In this document: positions 19,501-28,297 of the stretch, one piece after another
Layout: each line of letters opens with the position of its first letter
How positions within the stretch are numbered: position 1 is the stretch's first letter
Source: Clostridiales bacterium
Lineage (GTDB): Bacteria; Bacillota; Clostridia; Saccharofermentanales; Saccharofermentanaceae
DNA: 64,000 nucleotides
Assembly: GCA_017552455.1 (NCBI GenBank)
Contig: JAFZPX010000053.1
Location: 89,320 to 153,319 of the forward strand
Reading direction: 5' to 3'
Position numbers and translations under genes: made by a program
The notes under the pieces: model-generated
Databases searched by the model: none
Told to the model about the DNA's origin: nothing
The model's input: only the letters and a program-made list of their open reading frames with translations

Positions 19501-19813
19501 CCTTGGAAAGCTCGGAACAAAGGTTAAGTCCGGACTGACCTCCGAGGTTAGGCAGAAGCGCATCAGGCTTCTCCTTAGCAATGATCTGCTCGATTCTGTT
19601 GACGTTCAAAGGCTCGATGTATGTTCTGTCAGCAACATCGGGGTCTGTCATGATCGTAGCAGGGTTACTGTTTACGAGAACGATCTCGTATCCGAGCTTC
19701 TTCAGGGCCTTACAAGCCTGTGTACCCGAATAGTCGAACTCGCACGCCTGACCGATGATGATCGGGCCGGAACCGATGATAAGGATCTTGTTGATGTCTT
19801 CTCTCTTTGGCAT
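16592..19813 (-). CDS. carB: Carbamoyl-phosphate synthase large subunit
   Basis: CarB makes carbamoyl phosphate for pyrimidine and arginine synthesis, using ammonia from the CarA glutaminase. The 1073-residue length is standard. Both ATP-grasp halves are present ([20 protein letters not shown] at the start, [20 protein letters not shown] in the second half, each followed by an NSNPAT/NCNPET motif), and a C-terminal MGS-like allosteric domain begins near [19 protein letters not shown]. carA and other pyr or arg genes are not adjacent; the neighbours are thrC and a cyclase gene. GAGGTAAC lies before the ATG. No PyrR-type leader can fit in the 29-base gap upstream. Confidence 0.98.
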   Translation of the reverse strand: [1073 protein letters not shown]

Positions 19814-19842
19814 TTGCGTTACCTCTTCTATCTTATATATTT

Positions 19843-21348
19843 TTACCCAATCAGAATGCTTCTAACCTTAGACTCCATGTCCTCTTTCTCGATAACGTCC
19901 TTGTGAAGGACAGGCTTGCTCGAGAGGTCCTTGATAGCCTCAGGAATCTGCAGGCCGCTCTCATCGGAGAGCTCCTTGATAACTTCCTCTACGGACTTAC
20001 CCTCGGAGAATCCCTCTCCCCTCAAGGCATCCATAACGGAAGCAGAGAACTTGAACGGCGAAGCTGTTGAAGCAAATACAGTCTTCGTCTCATCACCTGA
20101 TCTCTGGTGATAACGGTTATAGATATTGAAGCCGACAGCTGTATGCGTATCGACAACATGATCTGTTCTGTCATAAACATCGAGTATTGTCTTGGCAACA
20201 CCCGTCTCATCAGCGAAGCCTCCTACGAAGATCATCTGCATCTTCTTCAAAGTCTTCTCGTCAACCTTGTAGACACCCTCTGTGTTAAGAGCGTTCATCC
20301 ACTCGCTAACCTGCTTATAGTCACCATCTGTGATCTCGAACAGGGGACGCTCGAGGTTAGATGAGATGAGGATATCCATGGAAGGAGATGTCGTCTTATA
20401 GAACTCTCTGTTCCTGTCGTACTTACCGGATGAGAAGAAGTCGCAGAGGACCTTGTTCCTGTTAGAAGCACAGATGAGCTTTCTTACAGGGATACCCATC
20501 TGCTTTGCAAACCAGGCAGCAAGGATATTACCGAAGTTTCCTGTAGGAACAACGATATTGATAGCCTCACCCTTCTCGATCTTCTCAGTTCTAAGAAGCT
20601 CGATGTAAGAGTAAACGTAGTAAGCGATCTGAGGAGCAAGACGTCCCCAGTTGATGGAGTTCGCAGAGGAAAGCTTGATGCCGCCTGCGAGAAGTTCATC
20701 ATTGAAAGCCTTGTCAGCGAAGATGTTCTTAACACCTGTCTGCGCATCGTCAAAGCATCCGTTTACTGCGATAACGTGTGTATTGTCACCTGTTGTTGTG
20801 ATCATCTGAAGCTTCTGAGCTTCGGAAACACCACCCGTAGGATAGAAAACGATGATCTCTGTTCCGGGAAGATCCTTGAAGCCCTCGAGTGCAGCCTTAC
20901 CCGTATCACCGGATGTAGCTGTGAGGATGCAGATCTTCTTGTTCTCACCTGTCTTCTTCATGGAAGCTGTCATGAGATGAGGGAGCATCTGCAAAGCAAC
21001 GTCCTTGAAAGCACATGTAGGTCCGTGCCACAGCTCAAGGATGTACTCGCGCTCATTGTAAGAGTTGAGCTGTACGAGCGGAACAGGGTTCTCCCCCCAC
21101 TTCTCTTCGCTGTATGCTTCTCTTGTATAACCGAGCAGCTCGTCCTCAGAGAAATCGTCGAGATACTTGGAAAGGACTCTCGCGGAGATCTCGCAGAACT
21201 GCATGTTCTTCATCTGCTCGATATCGTCATCTGTAAGAACCGGAATGGACTCAGGTACAAAAAGACCGCCATCGGGAGCGATACCCTTGATGATCGCTTC
21301 CTGTGCGGAGAACTTACCTTCATATCCTCTTGTGCTTATGTACTTCAT
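19843..21348 (-). CDS. thrC: Threonine synthase
   Basis: PLP enzyme that converts O-phosphohomoserine to threonine. The 501-residue length matches the longer class of threonine synthases. The N-terminal YISTRGYEGKFSAQEAIIKG is typical, the PLP lysine is K115 in HGPTCAFKD, and the phosphate-binding ATSGDTGKAALEGF follows. Its ATG overlaps the TGA of the preceding gene (ATGA) with GAGGTAAC as ribosome site. No other threonine-pathway gene is nearby and there is no room for a T-box leader. Confidence 0.97.
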   Translation of the reverse strand: MKYISTRGYEGKFSAQEAIIKGIAPDGGLFVPESIPVLTDDDIEQMKNMQFCEISARVLSKYLDDFSEDELLGYTREAYSEEKWGENPVPLVQLNSYNEREYILELWHGPTCAFKDVALQMLPHLMTASMKKTGENKKICILTATSGDTGKAALEGFKDLPGTEIIVFYPTGGVSEAQKLQMITTTGDNTHVIAVNGCFDDAQTGVKNIFADKAFNDELLAGGIKLSSANSINWGRLAPQIAYYVYSYIELLRTEKIEKGEAINIVVPTGNFGNILAAWFAKQMGIPVRKLICASNRNKVLCDFFSSGKYDRNREFYKTTSPSMDILISSNLERPLFEITDGDYKQVSEWMNALNTEGVYKVDEKTLKKMQMIFVGGFADETGVAKTILDVYDRTDHVVDTHTAVGFNIYNRYHQRSGDETKTVFASTASPFKFSASVMDALRGEGFSEGKSVEEVIKELSDESGLQIPEAIKDLSSKPVLHKDVIEKEDMESKVRSILIG

Positions 21349-22328
21349 TGTGTTACCTCACTCTCAACGTTATTAGGCTGTGTTTCTGACGCCTGTGTCT
21401 CGGCCGGCTGGGCTTCGGTCTGCTGTACCTGTTCGGTCTGTTGTGTCTGTTCAGCTACCTGTGTCTGCTCAGTCGCTTGTGTCTCAGTAGTCTGAGCCGT
21501 ACTGCCCGTTCCGCCGTAATTAGCTGCATATTCTTCGATTATCGCTGCGACTTCCGGATCTGACTTATTCTCATCAAGCTTGGCGATAAGGAAGTCCAAT
21601 CTCTTCGTCGTATCCGATGCATTCTTTACATTCGCCCATGTCGGGATGATCACGTAGAAGATCAGTGCACAGAGGGCTGCGGCGATTATGAGACCTGTCA
21701 CGATCTTAACTGTCAGTCTGAGATTATCCGCAGGAGTCCTTACGTTCTCGACATTGACATCATCTGCCATCTCATCGCCGCCGGAACTCGACCTCATCAT
21801 TACATCGCGGCGCTCCTTCTCAGATGCCATCTTGAAGTCATTCCTTCCGGTGGATGCTCTCATCAGGATGGGAGCCTGCATCGCAGTTCGTGCTGCGGGC
21901 TTGTCCGTCCCCTCACCTACCATGGAAGAAATGCTCTTCCTGCTTCTTCTGGCTTCAGGTACCGGATCGGGCTCCTTCTCATCTGCTCTGATCATCTTGA
22001 TCGCTTCCTGAGCCACAGTCAGGTGCTGCTCTGAAGCAAGTGAATTATTAACTGCGTACTCGATCGCATCGGCAGCTCTCTTGAAGCTCCTCTCTCTTGC
22101 GAGACAAAGACCATAAACAAGAGCCGTGTCACCCCAAGTAGGATACTTGGTGATCAACGGCTTCAAAATAATCTGTGCGACGTCTGTACCGTCTTTCTGG
22201 GAATTCAAAAGTGCACGATTGAACTGCTTAACGGCATAAGCCTTATCATCTGCGCTCATATCATAGAGGATAAGATCCTTCTCCTCTATGGGGCGGAGCA
22301 TCAGCGCCAGTTGTCTGTAATCGTGCAT
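21345..22328 (-). CDS. Membrane protein with helical N-terminal repeat region and Thr/Gln-rich tail
   Basis: A 327-residue protein of unknown function. Residues about 25-115 are helical and TPR-like (AVKQFNRALLNSQKDG, TLxYG-type turns). Residues about 120-205 are basic and Arg/Ser-rich, one membrane span lies near 207-229 (VKIVTGLIIAAALCALIFYV), and the last 60 or so residues are almost only T, Q, E, A and V in TQxTEQTQ-like repeats. The topology suggests a cytoplasmic N-terminus and a flexible tail outside. The start has GAGAGGT 5 bases before it and overlaps folC by 28 bases, so it is made together with folC and thrC. I do not recognise the family. Confidence 0.7.
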   Translation of the reverse strand: MHDYRQLALMLRPIEEKDLILYDMSADDKAYAVKQFNRALLNSQKDGTDVAQIILKPLITKYPTWGDTALVYGLCLARERSFKRAADAIEYAVNNSLASEQHLTVAQEAIKMIRADEKEPDPVPEARRSRKSISSMVGEGTDKPAARTAMQAPILMRASTGRNDFKMASEKERRDVMMRSSSGGDEMADDVNVENVRTPADNLRLTVKIVTGLIIAAALCALIFYVIIPTWANVKNASDTTKRLDFLIAKLDENKSDPEVAAIIEEYAANYGGTGSTAQTTETQATEQTQVAEQTQQTEQVQQTEAQPAETQASETQPNNVESEVTQ

Positions 22329-23686
22329 AATGTACCTCTCACTTCGCCTATGAGATAGAGGGAACCGGTAACCAGTATCGGTATGCCGTCCTCTTCACTC
22401 TTCCGACAGGCTTCGGCTACTGCTTCCTTAGCGCTGTCAAATGTTACAGGCATAATCGAGTTATTATACACTATTCTTATTAATAAAGAAAGGTCAGCGG
22501 GCGCCATTGAGCGGGGATTATCCACCCTGACTGCATATACCTGCGCGGGGTTAAGCCCCAATTCCTTATAGGTCTGTATCATACCCTCCACGTTCTTATC
22601 GGCCATCACGCCCATAACAACGCGGAATCTCATATCAGCGAACCTTCCCGCACACATCTGTCCCAGTGTAGTCATGAGGCTCTGCGCGCACTGAACGTTA
22701 TGGCCGCCGTCCAGGATCACTGCAGGCTCGGCCCTGAGAAGCTCAGCTCTTCCCTTCCACCTTGCCTTGGCAATTCCTTCTGCAAGCACGTCTTCGTCTA
22801 TACCAAGGACATCCTGAAGCACACTTATGGCAAGCGTGGCATTAAGCACCTGATGCCTGCCCTGAAGAGCCGTCACATATTTCCTTCCATACGCTTCGAA
22901 AACCATCTTTCCTTCTTCGGTAAAGACAGCACTCTCGGGAGAAGCATCCACGAAAGTAAGCCCTGCTGTTTCCTTCTCGGAAGCAAGCTTTATCAAAGTA
23001 TCGCGGATCTTATCCTTCTCGCACTCGGCTATGAGCATCTGCGAAGGGTCTGAAGCAAATGCGGGGGCGTCTTTCTTAAAGATTCCCGCTTTCTCAGATG
23101 TTATCTCCTCTATCGTGTTACCGAGTCTGTCCTGATGATCAAAGCCTATCGATGTGATAACCGTAGCGACAGGATGATCGAACACATTAGTCGAATCAAG
23201 TCTTCCGCCAAGGCCTGTCTCGAGAACGACAATATCCGTCTGCTTCTCCTTGAACCACAGATATCCCAAGGCAGTCATCAACTCAAACTCTGTAGGATGC
23301 TCGAAGCCTCTTGAAGTCATATCATCAGACGCTTCCTTTACCATGGCTGAAAGTCTGGCAAGGTCAGCTTCATTAATCTCACCTTCAGTCTCATCTTCGA
23401 CAAGGCGGTCGAGTCCCTCCTTACCGTCAATGACTCTTAATCGCTCTGAGAAGCGCTCGAGGAAAGGCGATGTGTAGATGCCCACTTTATATCCTGCCTG
23501 TGCAAGGCAAGCGCTGATATATGTAACAACAGAGCCTTTACCGTTAGTTCCTGCGATATGAATGACCTTAAGATCCTTCTCAGGGTTGCCGAGAAGTCTG
23601 TCGAGTTCCTCCATTCTCTCAAGTCCGAGATTGATCCCGAACTTAGCAGAATCCTTTATAAACTCAGGCACTTGCGTCTGTGACAT
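22301..23686 (-). CDS. folC: Folylpolyglutamate synthase / dihydrofolate synthase
   Basis: Mur-ligase-like enzyme that adds glutamate to folates. The 461-residue length is normal. The P-loop IHIAGTNGKGSVVTYISACL and the folate-type loop YTSPFLERFSERLRV are both clear, with TGLGGRLDSTNVF further on and ILDGGHNVQCAQSL in the C-terminal domain. The gene overlaps GtrA by about 23 bases and the next gene by 28 bases, so translation is coupled on both sides. Confidence 0.96.
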   Translation of the reverse strand: MSQTQVPEFIKDSAKFGINLGLERMEELDRLLGNPEKDLKVIHIAGTNGKGSVVTYISACLAQAGYKVGIYTSPFLERFSERLRVIDGKEGLDRLVEDETEGEINEADLARLSAMVKEASDDMTSRGFEHPTEFELMTALGYLWFKEKQTDIVVLETGLGGRLDSTNVFDHPVATVITSIGFDHQDRLGNTIEEITSEKAGIFKKDAPAFASDPSQMLIAECEKDKIRDTLIKLASEKETAGLTFVDASPESAVFTEEGKMVFEAYGRKYVTALQGRHQVLNATLAISVLQDVLGIDEDVLAEGIAKARWKGRAELLRAEPAVILDGGHNVQCAQSLMTTLGQMCAGRFADMRFRVVMGVMADKNVEGMIQTYKELGLNPAQVYAVRVDNPRSMAPADLSLLIRIVYNNSIMPVTFDSAKEAVAEACRKSEEDGIPILVTGSLYLIGEVRGTLCTITDNWR

Positions 23687-24245
23687 CTTCTCTCTTTTTT
23701 CCTTTCCTTCTAGACGGGTCTGTCGCCTTGAATACGATCCACTTACTCAGAATGAAATTCACAATTATCAGGACGATGTTGCTCACGATCTTAACGATAT
23801 AGATGCAGGTAACATCGAAACCGAAGATTGAGAACAATACACTGTGCTGCTTAAGTCCAAATATCGAATTCGCCCAGCCGACCATCAACGAGAATAATAC
23901 CACTTCGATAGTCGCAAAGGTAAACAGTCTTGCAGCCGCGAATCCGAGAAGCTCGAGGAAGTAATTACCGTGTGATCTGAACACGAAGATCCTGTTCGTG
24001 GAATGAGCCGTAATGATAGTCACAACCCATGAGACAAACTGCTTAACGATTAATGTCAGATCATACTCAAATCCGAACGGATCAATGATTACAGGTTCCT
24101 TCATAAGGAAGTCGATGATAACGAATGATAAGAAGTTGGCAAGTGCCGTAAATATTCCCGCGAACGGATACATCACAAGCTGCCTCATATTCTCCTGTTT
24201 GGGCGTCAGACTGTCGCTGCCGAATAGAACTTCTCTTATCGTCAC
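23664..24245 (-). CDS. GtrA family membrane protein
   Basis: A 193-residue protein with four hydrophobic segments and the GtrA-type layout (LVMYPFAGIFTALANFLSFV, then STNRIFVFRSHGNYFLE between spans 2 and 3). GtrA proteins are thought to flip or help move undecaprenyl-phosphate-linked sugars used in surface glycosylation. Start is a GTG at 24245 with GAGAG upstream, 2 bases after the stop of the surface-protein gene. Context with a cohesin-like surface protein and a glucosaminidase fits a cell-envelope role. Confidence 0.85.
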   Translation of the reverse strand: MTIREVLFGSDSLTPKQENMRQLVMYPFAGIFTALANFLSFVIIDFLMKEPVIIDPFGFEYDLTLIVKQFVSWVVTIITAHSTNRIFVFRSHGNYFLELLGFAAARLFTFATIEVVLFSLMVGWANSIFGLKQHSVLFSIFGFDVTCIYIVKIVSNIVLIIVNFILSKWIVFKATDPSRRKGKKREDVTDASA

Positions 24246-24247
24246 GT

Positions 24248-25696
24248 TCAGACTCTCTTCGGTCTCGGATTAGACCTGTTATTGATGACCTTCCTTACAG
24301 CGTAGGTCATGATAACGATGAATACCGACTGCAGTACGCTTAAGAAGATGAACACATGGAACATGTGTCTGTAAACTCGTTCCGCAGTCTGCTCGACAGT
24401 CTTGTACTCATAGAACTTCTGTGTATCAGGATCGTAGTAGTAGAAGCTGCTGTTACCCGAATCATCGTTCATGTAAGCAAGGAATGCACCTTCGTCGTTT
24501 ACATATCCGTTCATCTCGACTTCGTTGATCACGACAGTACCTTCAGAGAACCCCCTAGGTATATCGACACCGGAAGGCACATCGGTTAACGACAGCACCT
24601 GGCCTGTCGTTACGACAGTCGTATTCGGAACATATACATTCGCGATACCGGTCATGGGGTTATAGAAATATAGTGCCGGCTCATCTGTACCGTTATAAAC
24701 ATAGACCAGAACACTTACGACACCCTCCTTCGCGAAAACAGGCACAGCATATCCGTTGATGGTACGTGTCGTCTGTGAGAAGCCTTCAGGAATCTGAAGA
24801 TTCGTAGGGAATGTCATGAACGTATAAGTTACTCCCTGTGAATCGATGAAGCCGGAGCCTTCAGGGATATAGTTCTCCTGACGGTTAACATAGATTCTGT
24901 AGTCTCTCCATCTGATACCGTCCTGCGCAAGCACATGGATCACGACGACATTCTCACCGGATTCAAGCTCATCAGCACCGTCAATATTGACTGTCGCCTG
25001 AAGGTTATTCGGGATCGCATTAACGTAGACTCTCTCCACGTCACGGGATACAGTTGCCGAATACTCGGATATCTGAGGATCGAATGAAGGTGTCATGGTG
25101 ATACCGTCGATCGACAATGATGACAAGGTGGCATCTGTGGATACTCCGTGTGCAACGTTGATCGTCAGTGACTCACCGCCATACGCCTGTACAGTCGTAC
25201 CATCACTCTTCTTGAATGTTCCTGTGGAATTAATGCTGATAGATGTATCGCCGGAAGCATCAGATCTGGCTCTTAAAGATATCTGAAAGATCATGGTCTG
25301 AACATCAGCATGGAAAGGTTCTACTTCAAGACCTGTCTCTTCATCGATTACTTCGACAAAGTCCGCTGATACGGTAATCACATCTGCAGTGTCCGTATCG
25401 TATTCGAAGGAATAACCTGATAACACATCAGCTGAAGTAACAGAGACAAAATCGAACTGATCCATATCGTAGCCGATCTCTATCGGACCGAATTCAGATA
25501 TGTAATCAAACGTATCAAAGCTTATGTTGATGTTGATGATATCGCCGGGATTAACATTCGCATTCTGCGTAGACAGAATAACTTCGACTGACCCGTCTGC
25601 CAGAAGGGAGCCTGCGAATACAGAGCAAACAGATACAGCAGCCGCGACAGCTGCCAATGATCTGATAAGACTCCTCTTCTTCACTGCCCCCAACAT
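24248..25696 (-). CDS. Cohesin-like / cadherin-like beta-sandwich surface protein with C-terminal anchor
   Basis: A 482-residue exported protein. It has an N-terminal signal or anchor (LAAVAAAVSVCSVFAGSLL), then at about 35-185 a cohesin-type module (VEVILSTQNANVNPGDIINI, IEIGYDMDQFDFVSV), then at about 190-280 a cadherin-like beta-sandwich domain (LSSLSIDGITMTPSFDPQI). A region with repeated GFxxxTxxINGYxVPV-like pieces follows, with one C-terminal membrane span and a basic tail. I chose the ATG at 25696 because AAGGGG sits 5 bases before it. Cohesins normally bind dockerins; I see no dockerin here. Probably structural or adhesive on the cell surface. Confidence 0.78.
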   Translation of the reverse strand: MLGAVKKRSLIRSLAAVAAAVSVCSVFAGSLLADGSVEVILSTQNANVNPGDIININISFDTFDYISEFGPIEIGYDMDQFDFVSVTSADVLSGYSFEYDTDTADVITVSADFVEVIDEETGLEVEPFHADVQTMIFQISLRARSDASGDTSISINSTGTFKKSDGTTVQAYGGESLTINVAHGVSTDATLSSLSIDGITMTPSFDPQISEYSATVSRDVERVYVNAIPNNLQATVNIDGADELESGENVVVIHVLAQDGIRWRDYRIYVNRQENYIPEGSGFIDSQGVTYTFMTFPTNLQIPEGFSQTTRTINGYAVPVFAKEGVVSVLVYVYNGTDEPALYFYNPMTGIANVYVPNTTVVTTGQVLSLTDVPSGVDIPRGFSEGTVVINEVEMNGYVNDEGAFLAYMNDDSGNSSFYYYDPDTQKFYEYKTVEQTAERVYRHMFHVFIFLSVLQSVFIVIMTYAVRKVINNRSNPRPKRV

Positions 25697-25705
25697 ATAC
25701 ACCCC

Positions 25706-28282
25706 TTATGGCATCTGCCCGTATGAATCAGGCATACCTGAATATACGGGGATTATAAACTCAAACGGCTCATCGAGCATACCGCATGCGGCATAACTTC
25801 TGAAATACCTCTGACCTTCCGTATATGCCATCGAGATATTCTGAGCATACTGGTGATTATACAATCCGTCGTTATTGTTGATAACATCAAACTTCTGGAA
25901 GTACAGAGTATTCTGATCAACAGCTATATAACTCTGAGCAATCCAGAGGGCACCGCCCGTAATGGCATCGTTGACGTTATCCCACGGCAGGAGCAATGCA
26001 GCTTCAGCATCATCGATAGTCTCGAGATCAGGAGATGATCCCCACATCGCATATCTTGCTCCGTTGATCAAAGCTCCATTCTCGATCGAAGGATCAGGCA
26101 CTGAACCGATATTGAAGAAGTTGTAGTAACCTTCATATCCGGGAAGCGTACCGGAGCACAAAGCAGACTGGCCGTTATATCCCATCTCCTGAATGATCCT
26201 GCTCGACAGAAGATACGGTGATACGCCTGCTGTCTGACCTGCACTGTAGATGATAGATGCATAATCAGGATCTGTCGTATCCATAAAGCTTCCTGCGACC
26301 ATCGATCTGACACCGTCGATCGACTGAACCGATCCGTTAAATGACAAAGTCTCGAACGAGAAGATGTGAGCCTGATCAAGATAATTTCTCGGATCAAGGA
26401 AGTATCTTACCGTCTCGTTGGTAGCAGCATGCCAACCGCCACCGTCATATTCAGGACTTGAAGAGTCTGTCCATGAAGGATTGGAGTAGATATTCGCAAG
26501 GCTTCTTGAACCGCTGTCCTCGTAATCAAGAACTGTATAGAAATCCATTCCGGTATTAAACGGAGTGAAGATGTAATTCGGATGTATCGAGTGAAGCAGC
26601 CACAATCCGCTTCCGTAGCTTACGGGGAACTGTGACAGAGTATCTTCACAGAAAGTTCCGTTATCGTCACCAATGAGCACATAGATGGTGTAGCAATTAG
26701 TGATACCGTCAAACGAACGGACTGTTACCGTCAGTATATTCTCTCCCTGCTGGAACGTGAAATTGCTTCCGAGAGGCACATCCTGTGTACCGGAAGCTGT
26801 ATCGAGTGTAGCAGTTATCGTAGCGAAGTTACCTTCTCTTGCAGAAGCATTGAGAGTAAGTTCAGGGATTCCCTCTTCACTCATATAACCATAGCTCATA
26901 TAACGGGTATCGAATTCAGGCGTATATTCAAAGTCTCTTCCCGTTCCCGTATATGCGACATCAAAGTTCTCAAGCACACCGTTCAAAGGAATGAAGGTGA
27001 GCTGATCATAACTTACAGTCATGACGTTGTTATTCATATCTTGGATATCGATTTCACGGCTGTAGTTAGCAGGAGATGTCACATCGATAACTGATGCATT
27101 CGGATCATCAGCACCTGTATCGATAACAGCAACATAACTGCCGTCGTAATATGCAGCTTCACGGCTCTGTATCATCGTATAACTGACTGAACCTGTATGG
27201 TCTTCATTAAGAGCACCTCTCTCGACCTTAACAAAGAACGTATTCGTAACTCCGGTAAGACCAGTATCAGCAGATATCGCATCCGTATCCTGTCTTGCCG
27301 CTCTTAAGATCTCGCAGTCCGTACCTTCGAGGTCGTTGCTTCCGATGAAGTTACCATAAGCATCGTAGATCGAGACTCTGATATCTCCGGAGAGATTAAC
27401 GAAGTTGACGTATGCATTACTGTCACCTGCGTTAAGGACATACCATGAAGCCTGACGGCTCTCACCAATGGAACCTGGCTGAACATTATTGTTAACGAGC
27501 GTCATCGTATCAGGCACAAATATCTCACCGCCCGTCAAGACAGTTACTCGTCCGTCAGATGAACGCAGAAGTATAAGCACCTCATGACTTCCAGCACTTA
27601 CACCGTTACTGTTCCACGCCATCACAAAGTTCTTCGAACCGTCACCGGCATCAGTGATATTGATATTGCCCTGATAGCAGATACCGTCCACGAAGAAGTC
27701 TGTTCTTATGCCGTCACCTGTAGTGACGAAGCTTCCTTCAACTTTCCTGATACCGAGTGTTACTCCGTTATCACCTTCCAAAGAAGACGTAAGAACACAA
27801 TCCGTAAAGCTGTCACCGGGTGTATCGGAGATCTTCGAAGATGCCTTAAGAGAACGGTCTTCGGATGCGAGCATCTCATTGATGACATACATTCTCGAAC
27901 TGTTCGATAGCATTGTCATCGCATCGTTTACCATATTGGGATCTTCAGAACCGCTGATAACGGAAGCCAGGTCAGATGCAAATGCCGCATCATCCCTCCC
28001 TTCGATCAGATAATCGGAACTCGTAAAGATATCCAGAACATAATCGCCTGTTGTATAGAAGCCGGAACCGACTCTGTGTAAAGTAAGCCTGTTAGAATCT
28101 GAGTTATCGGTAAGAGCAGAAGCTCGGAGAATGATATCCTCTTCCCTCGAAGTCGGATCACCGTAAGGGACAGACATACCTGCAAGTGATATACCGCCTA
28201 TGATGATGGCGATAAGCGATACGATCAGTACCGCGCCTGCAATGATGAGATATTCTTTTGTCTTCTTTACCGGTGCTGCCAC
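25706..28282 (-). CDS. Surface beta-N-acetylglucosaminidase (GH73-like) with beta-sandwich domains
   Basis: An 858-residue membrane-anchored cell-wall hydrolase. An N-terminal span (LIIAGAVLIVSLIAIIIGGI) is followed by about 350 residues of beta-rich sequence, a cadherin-like beta-sandwich near 440-560, and a glucosaminidase-like domain from about 660. There SPYLLSSRIIQEMGYNGQSA supplies the catalytic Glu region, and the domain ends with FEFIIPVYSGMP, as in other LytD-type glucosaminidases. Start is a GTG with AGAGGAAG before it. The gene is 9 bases before the cohesin-like gene, which shares the same type of beta-sandwich domain, so the two likely work together at the wall. Confidence 0.85.
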   Translation of the reverse strand: MAAPVKKTKEYLIIAGAVLIVSLIAIIIGGISLAGMSVPYGDPTSREEDIILRASALTDNSDSNRLTLHRVGSGFYTTGDYVLDIFTSSDYLIEGRDDAAFASDLASVISGSEDPNMVNDAMTMLSNSSRMYVINEMLASEDRSLKASSKISDTPGDSFTDCVLTSSLEGDNGVTLGIRKVEGSFVTTGDGIRTDFFVDGICYQGNINITDAGDGSKNFVMAWNSNGVSAGSHEVLILLRSSDGRVTVLTGGEIFVPDTMTLVNNNVQPGSIGESRQASWYVLNAGDSNAYVNFVNLSGDIRVSIYDAYGNFIGSNDLEGTDCEILRAARQDTDAISADTGLTGVTNTFFVKVERGALNEDHTGSVSYTMIQSREAAYYDGSYVAVIDTGADDPNASVIDVTSPANYSREIDIQDMNNNVMTVSYDQLTFIPLNGVLENFDVAYTGTGRDFEYTPEFDTRYMSYGYMSEEGIPELTLNASAREGNFATITATLDTASGTQDVPLGSNFTFQQGENILTVTVRSFDGITNCYTIYVLIGDDNGTFCEDTLSQFPVSYGSGLWLLHSIHPNYIFTPFNTGMDFYTVLDYEDSGSRSLANIYSNPSWTDSSSPEYDGGGWHAATNETVRYFLDPRNYLDQAHIFSFETLSFNGSVQSIDGVRSMVAGSFMDTTDPDYASIIYSAGQTAGVSPYLLSSRIIQEMGYNGQSALCSGTLPGYEGYYNFFNIGSVPDPSIENGALINGARYAMWGSSPDLETIDDAEAALLLPWDNVNDAITGGALWIAQSYIAVDQNTLYFQKFDVINNNDGLYNHQYAQNISMAYTEGQRYFRSYAACGMLDEPFEFIIPVYSGMPDSYGQMP

Positions 28283-28297
28283 AAGCTTCCTCTTACA

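Noticed and set aside
19814..19842. Possible regulatory leader (PyrR, T-box) for carB or thrC
   Set aside because: The gap before carB is only 29 bases and thrC overlaps the previous gene, so no leader structure fits.
21361..21500. Repetitive TGT/CTG-rich DNA
   Set aside because: It encodes the Thr/Gln tail of the 21345-22328 protein; no CRISPR-like spacing.
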